NCBI GenBank assembly: GCA_014381165.1
Contig: JACMIM010000108.1
Coordinates: 1 to 6,247, forward strand
DNA from: Roseiflexaceae bacterium
GTDB lineage: Bacteria; Chloroflexota; Chloroflexia; Chloroflexales; Roseiflexaceae
Direction of reading: 5' to 3'
Length of the DNA stretch: 6,247 nt
The translations under genes were made by a program, and so were the position numbers. The first letter of the stretch is position 1. Every line of letters begins with the position of its first letter. Below the pieces are notes generated by a model that worked only from the letters and a program-made list of their open reading frames with translations, did no database searches and had not been told where the DNA came from. Positions 1 to 4,380 of this stretch are shown in pieces.

Positions 1-35
1 GAGGGCTGAGGGCTGAGGGCGTCCTGACCCCTGAC
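1..35. repeat. Heptamer tandem repeats (gagggct x3, then cctgac-type x2)
   Basis: Positions 1-21 are three heptamers (gagggct, gagggct, gagggcg). They are followed directly by two more of another sequence (tcctgac at 22-28, ccctgac at 29-35). The array probably continues left of the window. It lies in the last visible codons (about residues 296-306) of the membrane protein. Because seven is not a multiple of three, the protein reads the repeat in all three frames. Heptamer arrays of this kind recall the STRR repeats known from filamentous cyanobacteria; the link is only in format. Confidence 0.7.
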
Positions 36-920
36 TACACGATTGGTGCCGCGTGCGATCAGTGCGCCGAGTGGGTAGCATGTGGCCAACATTGTGGCCA
101 GCACGGGAGTGATGCCAGTCAGGTGGATGCGCCAGCGCGCCAGGGCCAGGGCCAGCAGCAGGCTCAAGGCCACGCTCACCGCCAGCGCCGAGTGTGGCGC
201 GAACACAAGTCGGCGAGCCGTGCCGTAGCAGATTGTCAGGCACACCGCGAGATACAGCAGCTGCGGCAGCGGGATAGCTTGCGGCCCAACCGAGCTAACC
301 AGCGCTGAAAAGCCGACAAAGCCGAGCGGGCGCGGGTCGTCCGGCGGTGTGAAGGGCGGGGTTAGAAAGTGCAGCCGCAGGTCGCCACGGGCATCGGTCG
401 CAAATACATGCTGAAAGGCGCGTGGCTCTTGTTCAAGCGCGACTGTGCTGGTGTAGGTGCCATCACTCCAGCGGCTGATGGTTGGCCCGGCTGTGGGCTG
501 GCCGGCAGCCAGGATGGTCACGCGCCAGGCACCATTGCCCAGGCCGGGCAGGGTCAACTGTGCGTCGTCATAGGCCCAGCGGAAGGGCGGTGCGGGCGAA
601 ACCAGCCAGGTGTTCTCCGCATCGCTGGCCGGCTCTGGAGCCAGATCCCAACCATCTTCGGCAATGTTCAGGAATGCCGCGTCATCGTGGCGGCGCTCAG
701 TTGCGCGGTCGCCACCAAAGTACAGCTCGTGCTGATATGGGACGGTGTAGGCCAGCGCCCACAGCGCAATGCCGAATGCGAGCACGGCCCACAGCTGCCA
801 CTCGCGCAACCAGGTGAGCAGCGCCAGCAACTCCTCGACCAGCGGACGAACGCTGTTGTGCGTGTCGCGTGTTGCGTGTCGCGTATGTGGCGAATGTTGT
901 GCCGCTACTTCCCGCGCCAT
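1..920 (-). CDS. Large integral membrane protein of unknown function, 3' part outside the window
   Basis: The frame stays open from an ATG at 920 to the window edge, giving 306 codons without a stop. One hydrophobic helix lies at about residues 42-60. A roughly 150-residue non-membrane domain follows (about 63-215), with FRW near residue 113, LPGLG near 124 and a DDPRPLGF stretch near 194. Three further hydrophobic segments lie at about 217-235, 244-262 and 270-289. A single helix, then an extracytoplasmic beta-rich domain, then many helices resembles large Chloroflexota membrane proteins found beside glycosyltransferases; this is from memory and does not give a function. The start overlaps the end of the EamA-like gene by 16 bp, implying co-transcription. 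No strong Shine-Dalgarno precedes the ATG. Residues about 12-21 are encoded by a heptamer repeat, so the true start could be later, though no in-frame ATG follows closely. A membrane glycosyltransferase is possible, but no catalytic motif is visible. Confidence 0.75.
   Translation of the reverse strand, partial: MAREVAAQHSPHTRHATRDTHNSVRPLVEELLALLTWLREWQLWAVLAFGIALWALAYTVPYQHELYFGGDRATERRHDDAAFLNIAEDGWDLAPEPASDAENTWLVSPAPPFRWAYDDAQLTLPGLGNGAWRVTILAAGQPTAGPTISRWSDGTYTSTVALEQEPRAFQHVFATDARGDLRLHFLTPPFTPPDDPRPLGFVGFSALVSSVGPQAIPLPQLLYLAVCLTICYGTARRLVFAPHSALAVSVALSLLLALALARWRIHLTGITPVLATMLATCYPLGALIARGTNRVVRGQDALSPQP
860..887. repeat. Heptamer tandem repeat (gcgtgty)
   Basis: Four consecutive heptamers read gcgtgtc, gcgtgtt, gcgtgtc and gcgtatg, the last with two changes from gcgtgtt. 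They fall inside the predicted N-terminus of the membrane protein and encode its His/Thr/Arg-rich residues about 12-21. This unit differs in sequence from the one at the left edge of the window but has the same length. Confidence 0.75.
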
Positions 921-1264
921 GTAATTACCACCACTCCCAGCACAATAATCAGCGCGCCCGCGATGCGGTTCCAGCCAATTTCCTCGCGCAGCAGGTAGTG
1001 GGCGGGCACCAGGCTGATCACATAGCTCAACGCCAGCAGCGGGTAGGCGAACGAGAAATCAGCCCGTGAGATCACGCCAAGCCAGAACAGCGAGCCAGCA
1101 AAGATCAGCACGAAGCCGAGCACCACGCGCCACTCGGTAAACGTGCGGAACAGCACATCGAAGGAAAGCGTAAACTCGCCCACGGTGTCGACGCCTGCCT
1201 TCAGCAGCAGCTCGCCAGCAACAGTCAGGCAGATCGCGGTCAGCAGCAGGGCAAACAGCAGCAT
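905..1264 (-). CDS. Small four-helix EamA/DMT-family (ArnE-like) membrane transporter
   Basis: The product is 119 residues with four hydrophobic helices at about 2-22, 46-66, 70-91 and 98-116. This is the size and topology of single-EamA-domain proteins such as ArnE/ArnF and SMR proteins. The segment FSFAYPLLALSYVISLV (about 70-86) followed by a charged LLREEIGW turn is typical of the family. ArnE and ArnF act as a pair to flip undecaprenyl-phosphate-linked aminoarabinose across the inner membrane. A similar role in moving a lipid-linked sugar fits a glycan cluster but is inference. The ATG at 1264 was chosen because AAGGA sits five bases upstream; a longer frame to 1405 would overlap the preceding methyltransferase and lacks that support. 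Its stop overlaps the next gene's start by 16 bp. No second four-helix partner gene is visible, so a homodimer or a partner outside the window is possible. Confidence 0.85.
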   Translation of the reverse strand: MLLFALLLTAICLTVAGELLLKAGVDTVGEFTLSFDVLFRTFTEWRVVLGFVLIFAGSLFWLGVISRADFSFAYPLLALSYVISLVPAHYLLREEIGWNRIAGALIIVLGVVVITWRGK

Positions 1265-1303
1265 ACGTTTCCTTGTGAAGGTGGCGCGGCGCAGCTGCAC
1301 GAG

Positions 1304-1328
1304 CGCCGCGCGGCGGCCAGCCGGCTGG
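1304..1328. repeat. Two adjacent perfect 12-bp palindromes in an intergenic spacer
   Basis: The 92-bp gap between the second methyltransferase and the EamA-like gene contains cgccgcgcggcg (1304-1315) and ccagccggctgg (1317-1328). Each is identical to its own reverse complement. A short imperfect stem, agcc-gt-ggct, follows at 1329-1338. There is no T-run, so this is not a typical intrinsic terminator. It may be an attenuator, mRNA-stabilising structure or protein-binding site, or simply a by-product of GC-rich sequence. Confidence 0.45.
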
Positions 1329-1356
1329 AGCCGTGGCTTTGTAGTGGGGCGTTCTG

Positions 1357-1992
1357 TCAATGCCGCAGCTCGGCGCGCTGCATCACATACACCGCGTAAT
1401 CGCAAATACCTGAGCGGATGCTGTACTCACGGCTAGGCTGAAAGTGTGGTGCCATCAATGCGCGGTAATCAGCGTTCGAGCGAATAAAGCCACCGCGATC
1501 AAGCCAGTGCATGGCCTTGCCAGCGAGATTCCACGCATCCGGCGGCGCAATGTCCTCCAGCACGAGCATGACTGCGGCGGGCTTCAGCACGCGGTGCAGC
1601 TCTGCTACAGCGCCCCGCACAATCTCGTCGGGCAGGTGGTGAAACACGCCGCAGACCAGCGCCGCATCAAAGCTAGCCGAGTGCAGTGCCAGCGCCGTGC
1701 CGTCGGCGACGGCGTAATAGCCAGGGCGATGTCGGCTGGCCCAGCGCACATAATGGGCGGCCAGATCCACGCCGGTGTAGTGCTGGGGCGGAAAGCAGGG
1801 CGCGAATTCGCCAGTGCCACAGCCAAAGTCAAGAAACGCGCGCGCCCCGACATCGCGCCAGGGGTCAAGCTCGCGGGCGATCGCGGCCTTTTCACCACGA
1901 AAGCCGGCCTCGACCAGGCTCCGCAGCACATTCCAGGCTTGCGGGTTTTCCGAAAGCCGATCTAGGGTATCCTGCACACAATCCTCACTCAC
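1357..1992 (-). CDS. Class I SAM-dependent methyltransferase (Methyltransf_11 type)
   Basis: The product is 211 residues with a Rossmann-like SAM-binding fold. The glycine-rich motif I is FLDFGCGTGEF (about 53-63), an acidic residue follows strand 2 in GVDLA (D76), and a further acidic site is D97 in VADGTA. SFDAALVCGVFHHLPD (about 107-122) and LHRVLKP complete the usual order. No known subfamily fixes the substrate; the setting suggests a sugar, sugar-lipid or small metabolite. The GTG at 1992 overlaps the upstream methyltransferase stop as GTGA, which argues for translational coupling. A second GTG at 1977 has GAGG five bases upstream and could be the real start, shortening the protein by five residues. 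An ATG at 2058 was rejected because it lies 67 bp inside the upstream gene. It is a neighbour, not an obvious duplicate, of the upstream methyltransferase. Confidence 0.88.
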   Translation of the reverse strand: MSEDCVQDTLDRLSENPQAWNVLRSLVEAGFRGEKAAIARELDPWRDVGARAFLDFGCGTGEFAPCFPPQHYTGVDLAAHYVRWASRHRPGYYAVADGTALALHSASFDAALVCGVFHHLPDEIVRGAVAELHRVLKPAAVMLVLEDIAPPDAWNLAGKAMHWLDRGGFIRSNADYRALMAPHFQPSREYSIRSGICDYAVYVMQRAELRH

Positions 1993-2735
1993 CCGCGCAG
2001 TTGCGCGAGGCAGAAAATCGAAAGGCCAAAGGGCAGCGTGCCACCCCGCCCGATCCATGCGGCCTCGGCGGCCATTGGCCAGCGCAGCGCCTCGTTCAGC
2101 AGCGCGGGCGGCGGCGCGAGGTCAGAATCGCGGGCCTCCAGCTGCGGCGCGGCCTGCTCGAGCAGGCGCTGGGCTAATGAAAGCGGAAACAGCAGCGTGG
2201 TAGCGTAGGTGCTGCGCACAGGCGTAAAGCCGCTCGCGCGTACCATCGCGTCGACCTGAACACGGGTGTAGCGGCGGCGCGTGTGTACCAGTCGGTCGTG
2301 TTTGCTGCGCAGAAACTCATAGGCTGGCATAGCTAGCAACAACCAGCCGCCGGGCCGTAGCACGCGCGCTGCCTCGCGCAGCGCCACTGTCTCGTCCGGC
2401 ACCGCCCGGTGGTACAGCACATAAAATGATGTGACCAGATCGAAACTGGCGTCGGCGAAGGGCAACTCAAGCACTGAGGCCCGGGCCAATGGTGCCTCCA
2501 CACGCCCAGCCGAAAGCTGCAACGCGAGCGCGGCAATGTCGATGCCCTGGACGTGGCCGTAGCGTTGCAGAAAGCGGATGTTTGCGCCAGTGCCACAGCC
2601 GGCGTCCAGGATAGCCAGATCGCGTCGCCCAGCCAGCGCGCCCGCGATCAGCGCGGCGGAGATGGCGCGAATGCCACCGCTCCACCAGTGGCGATCCTCG
2701 ACCGCCGCCATCACCTGATACTCAGCAAGCTCCAT
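1989..2735 (-). CDS. Class I SAM-dependent methyltransferase (Methyltransf_11 type)
   Basis: The product is 248 residues. An N-terminal EDRHWWSGGIRAI segment (about 13-25) precedes SAM motif I, ILDAGCGTGAN (about 42-52). GIDIA (D66), LPFADASFDLVTSFYVLYH (about 91-109) and the post-core LREAARVLRPGGWLLLAMP stretch follow. A conserved-looking HDRLVHTRRRYTR segment after the core is common in methyltransferases of glycan and secondary-metabolite clusters. The hydrophobic TTLLFPLSLAQRLLE stretch near residue 190 may contact membrane or substrate. The substrate is unknown. The ATG at 2735 has GGGAG four bases upstream and a plausible promoter just beyond it, so this looks like the first gene of a four-gene minus-strand unit. 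Its TGA is embedded in the GTGA that starts the next gene. Confidence 0.9.
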   Translation of the reverse strand: MELAEYQVMAAVEDRHWWSGGIRAISAALIAGALAGRRDLAILDAGCGTGANIRFLQRYGHVQGIDIAALALQLSAGRVEAPLARASVLELPFADASFDLVTSFYVLYHRAVPDETVALREAARVLRPGGWLLLAMPAYEFLRSKHDRLVHTRRRYTRVQVDAMVRASGFTPVRSTYATTLLFPLSLAQRLLEQAAPQLEARDSDLAPPPALLNEALRWPMAAEAAWIGRGGTLPFGLSIFCLAQLRG

Positions 2736-2765
2736 ACTGCTCCCACAAGCCTAGCCCGGTGAGCC

Positions 2766-2794
2766 AGTGTACCAGAAGCCGATTGACGGTGCAA
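2766..2794 (-). promoter_or_regulatory. Candidate minus-strand sigma-70-like promoter
   Basis: Read on the minus strand, TTGCAC (2794-2789) and TACACT (2771-2766) are separated by 17 bases. They match the -35 and -10 consensus at three and four of six positions respectively. The predicted start of transcription would lie near 2759, leaving a leader of about 25 bases with the GGGAG ribosome binding site before the ATG at 2735. The spacing and place are good but the match is moderate, and promoters in this phylum are poorly known to me. Confidence 0.4.
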
Positions 2795-2846
2795 GCGAGC
2801 ACGGCGCTGGGGTGCGACGTAAAATTGTGCGCCGCCGCCACGGCCG

Positions 2847-2860
2847 CCGGATGAATCCGG
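2847..2860. repeat. Short palindrome ccggat-ga-atccgg
   Basis: This is a perfect six-base inverted repeat around a central GA, in the spacer between the ankyrin gene and the first methyltransferase. It shares the TGAA centre seen in the larger hairpins nearby and may be a short or decayed member of that family. It lies just upstream of the candidate promoter, so an operator role is also possible. Confidence 0.45.
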
Positions 2861-2873
2861 TGTCTGATACGCT

Positions 2874-2923
2874 AAAACGCGCTGAAGCGCGTTCCATTGC
2901 CGCAACGCGCTTCAGCGCGTTTT
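2874..2923. terminator. Nested 50-bp palindrome, possible bidirectional terminator
   Basis: A 20-base arm at 2874-2893 is repeated exactly inverted at 2904-2923 around a 10-base spacer. Each arm is itself a perfect hairpin, acgcgct-ga-agcgcgt and its complement. One strand can therefore fold either as one long stem or as two short ones. The outer ends are AAAA on the left and TTTT on the right, giving a U-run after the long stem on either strand. That is the format of a bidirectional intrinsic terminator. On the minus strand it would end transcription of the ankyrin gene before the next unit. It may equally be two inverted copies of the local hairpin repeat. Confidence 0.55.
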
Positions 2924-2924
2924 G

Positions 2925-2950
2925 AATAGCAGCAGCGGGTTTCAACCCGC
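2925..2950 (-). repeat. Oriented hairpin repeat, gcgggtt-ga-aacccgc plus GCTATT
   Basis: Read on the minus strand this is a perfect seven-base stem around GA (2950-2935), followed by tgctgctatt. It has the same TGAA centre and trailing GCTA as the other hairpins in the window but a different arm sequence. It lies about 55 bp after the ankyrin stop codon. Confidence 0.65.
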
Positions 2951-2983
2951 CTGCGCCCAGTGTGCGCAAAACCCTGTGCCAGG

Positions 2984-3013
2984 CCCCGGCGCTTCAGCGC
3001 CGGGCTATTGGGT
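2984..3013 (+). repeat. Oriented hairpin repeat, copy overlapping the ankyrin stop codon
   Basis: A nine-base perfect stem, cccggcgct-tc-agcgccggg (2985-3004), is followed by ctattgggt. The 30-base segment matches the one at 4351-4380 at all but three positions, two of which are the central dinucleotide. The CTA at 3005-3007 is the minus-strand TAG stop of the ankyrin gene, so the hairpin begins directly after translation ends. It may help terminate transcription or protect the 3' end, though no U-run follows it immediately. Confidence 0.75.
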
Positions 3014-3661
3014 GCTTGACAGCCGTTGCTCTGCCGCTGTCGCACCGCTTTCGCTGGCAAGGTCGAGCGGCGTCTTGCCAGCATCGGTGGTGGCATGTGG
3101 GTCGGCTCCGTGGTCGAGCAGCAGCTCGATCAGTGCGACTTGGCCGTTCTGCGCTGCCGCGTGGAGTGGGGTAAAGCCGCCCTGCTGGCGCACGTTCACA
3201 TCCGCACCCCGGTCGATCAGCAACTGAGCGATCGCCAGGTGCTGGCCGGCAGCGGCAGAATGCAGCGGGGCTACACGCTGCTCGTTGCGCGAGGCGATAT
3301 CTGGTGAGGCACCCAGGCCCAGCAGCAGGTCGGCCACATCTTCGTGGCCAAAGAAGGCGGCCAGGCCCAGCGGCGTGAAACCATCGTCACTGGCGGCGTC
3401 GAGTTGCTCGGGCTGGTCGGCCAGCAGGTCGCGCACGCGCACATCGTCGCCAAGCGCGGCGGCCTCGAACACATCGATCTGCACGCGCCGCGCGGCGATC
3501 TCCTGCGCAATCTCTGGTTGGCCGTAGTAAATCGCCATGAGCAGCAGCGAGACACCGCTTTCGGCACGCGCCTCGGCCAGCGACGGCGTGGCGTCGAGCA
3601 ATTCAACGGCCTGCGGCGTGTCACCGGCCTGGATCGCCGCGATCAGGGCTTCGTGGGTCAT
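3005..3661 (-). CDS. Ankyrin-repeat protein
   Basis: The product is 218 residues made almost entirely of ankyrin repeats. Clear units are about 93-125 (DGFTPLGLAAFFGHEDVADLL then GASPD), 127-158 (RVAPLHSAAAGQHLAIAQLL then GADVN), 161-193 (GGFTPLHAAAQNGQVALIELL then GADPH) and a C-terminal GKTPLDLASESG cap (from 195). Weaker units fill about 1-91. There is no signal peptide or membrane helix, so it should be cytoplasmic. Ankyrin proteins bind other proteins; the partner cannot be told from the sequence. The ATG at 3661 has AAGGAG six bases upstream, the best ribosome binding site in the window; a longer frame to 3733 lacks such support. It is separated from both neighbours by repeat-rich spacers and could have been acquired or placed independently of the glycan genes. 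Its TAG stop lies within a hairpin repeat. Confidence 0.92.
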   Translation of the reverse strand: MTHEALIAAIQAGDTPQAVELLDATPSLAEARAESGVSLLLMAIYYGQPEIAQEIAARRVQIDVFEAAALGDDVRVRDLLADQPEQLDAASDDGFTPLGLAAFFGHEDVADLLLGLGASPDIASRNEQRVAPLHSAAAGQHLAIAQLLIDRGADVNVRQQGGFTPLHAAAQNGQVALIELLLDHGADPHATTDAGKTPLDLASESGATAAEQRLSSTQ

Positions 3662-3688
3662 TGTGTGCTCCTTGCAATAGAGTGGTAC

Positions 3689-3710
3689 GCGGGGGCAAGC
3701 CCCGCAGCTA
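3689..3710 (+). repeat. Hairpin repeat gcggggg-caag-ccccgc plus AGCTA
   Basis: A six-base stem (gcgggg/ccccgc) closes over gcaag at 3689-3705, or pairs as ggggc-aa-gcccc with one bulge. It is followed by agcta, matching the GCTA that trails the other hairpins. The centre is CAAG instead of TGAA, so it is a related or convergent type. It lies 28 bases upstream of the ankyrin start codon and would be transcribed into that gene's leader if the promoter is further upstream. Confidence 0.55.
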
Positions 3711-3766
3711 CGCCCGCCCGGTTGTGGCGGCATCGCCGACCAAACGCCCGCCCGGTTGTGGCGGCA
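3710..3766. repeat. 23-bp direct repeat, two copies 34 bp apart
   Basis: The 23 bases at 3710-3732 recur exactly at 3744-3766; the core is cgcccgcccggttgtggc. The bases between them are tcgccgaccaa. The first copy starts at the last base of the preceding hairpin's GCTA, so hairpin and direct repeats may form one composite element. It fills most of the 129-bp spacer between the HAD and ankyrin genes. I see no convincing promoter in the remainder of that spacer. Tandem protein-binding sites or a mobile palindromic element are both possible. Confidence 0.7.
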
Positions 3767-3790
3767 CGCAAACCTTTAGCTTGCATTCTA

Positions 3791-4321
3791 TCAGACCTCA
3801 ACCGTGCCCAATATCCACGCCGCCGCCGCTGTTAGGTCAGGGCATACTGTATCTACAAATGGCGAGCGCGGCGGGAGCGAGGCTGCGCCAATCAACACCG
3901 TGCGGCAGCCCGCTCGTCGGCCTGCCTCGACATCTGAAGGCTTGTCGCCGATCATAAACGACACTTTCAGATCGATCTCGTGCTCACGCGCGGCCTGGAA
4001 CAGCATGCCGGGAGCTGGCTTGCGGCATGGACATTCATCCCAGGGCGTGTGCGGGCAATAGTAGGCTCCAGCCAGCTGCACGCCGCCTGCCTCCAGCAAC
4101 TGCACCAGTTGGCCATGTACCGCCCACATCGTCGCCTGGTCGAAGTAGCCGCGCCCCACGCCGGCCTGGTTGCTGATCAAAATGAGCGGCAACCCGCCAG
4201 CCTGCATCCGGCGCAGCCCAGCCAGCGCGCCCGGTAGCAGCCGCACTGCCGCTGGGTCGGACAGGTAGCCGGGATCAGCGTTGATCGTGTTGTCGCGATC
4301 GAGAAAAACTGCACGGCGCAT
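3791..4321 (-). CDS. gmhB: HAD phosphatase, probable D-glycero-manno-heptose 1,7-bisphosphate 7-phosphatase
   Basis: The product is 176 residues, normal for GmhB. The HAD motifs are all present. Motif I is FLDRDNT, with nucleophile D8 and acid/base D10. Motif II is ILISNQAGVGRG (S50), motif III is CRKPAPGM (K101), and motif IV is MIGDKPSDVEAG (D126, D130). A zinc loop CPH-x5-CPC (C89, H91, C97, C99) marks the GmhB/HisB-N family. GmhB removes the 7-phosphate from heptose bisphosphate during nucleotide-heptose synthesis. The zinc-loop spacing is the short form seen in histidinol-phosphatase HisB-N, so that activity cannot be ruled out. The GmhA-like gene just upstream favours the heptose role. 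The ATG at 4321 lacks a clear Shine-Dalgarno; the 50-bp leader from the upstream gene is taken up by a hairpin repeat and an AT-rich stretch. Confidence 0.8.
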   Translation of the reverse strand: MRRAVFLDRDNTINADPGYLSDPAAVRLLPGALAGLRRMQAGGLPLILISNQAGVGRGYFDQATMWAVHGQLVQLLEAGGVQLAGAYYCPHTPWDECPCRKPAPGMLFQAAREHEIDLKVSFMIGDKPSDVEAGRRAGCRTVLIGAASLPPRSPFVDTVCPDLTAAAAWILGTVEV

Positions 4322-4336
4322 GGTTATTTGTCGATT

Positions 4337-4380
4337 CGGCGCTGAAGCCGCCCCGGCGCTGAAGCGCCGGGCTAGTGGGT
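4337..4380 (+). repeat. Hairpin repeat with degenerate tandem copy between the SIS and HAD genes
   Basis: A perfect nine-base stem, cccggcgct-ga-agcgccggg, lies at 4352-4371 and is followed by ctagtgggt. This near-copies the segment at 2984-3013. Immediately to the left, cggc-gctgaa-gccg (4337-4350) looks like a decayed second copy with a four-base stem. The CTA at 4372-4374 is the minus-strand TAG stop of the SIS gene. In the mRNA the hairpin would sit between two co-directional genes and could set their relative expression. Confidence 0.75.

Noticed and set aside
369..998. A 209-codon plus-strand open frame opposite the membrane protein
   Set aside because: The minus-strand frame here shows coherent transmembrane helices and continues to the window edge. 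The plus-strand translation has no recognisable domain and is the kind of antisense open frame that high GC produces.
1444..1965. Plus-strand open frames opposite the second methyltransferase
   Set aside because: The SAM-binding motifs are in the minus-strand frame. The plus-strand translations show no domain and no ribosome binding site.
2747..2765. Sequence resembling the repeat's trailing ccgggcta just upstream of the first methyltransferase
   Set aside because: On the minus strand it reads ccgggctaggcttgtggg, but there is no matching left arm, so it cannot be called a repeat copy; at best it is a remnant.
2847..3004. A possible CRISPR array in the palindrome-rich spacer
   Set aside because: The repeated units differ in arm sequence, are inverted relative to one another and have irregular spacing. 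No uniform direct repeat with regular spacers is present, and no cas gene is near.
2736..3004. A structured non-coding RNA or riboswitch in the 269-bp spacer
   Set aside because: The hairpins are simple palindromes with minimal loops and varied orientation. I recognise no known riboswitch or small-RNA core, so repeats plus a terminator explain it better.
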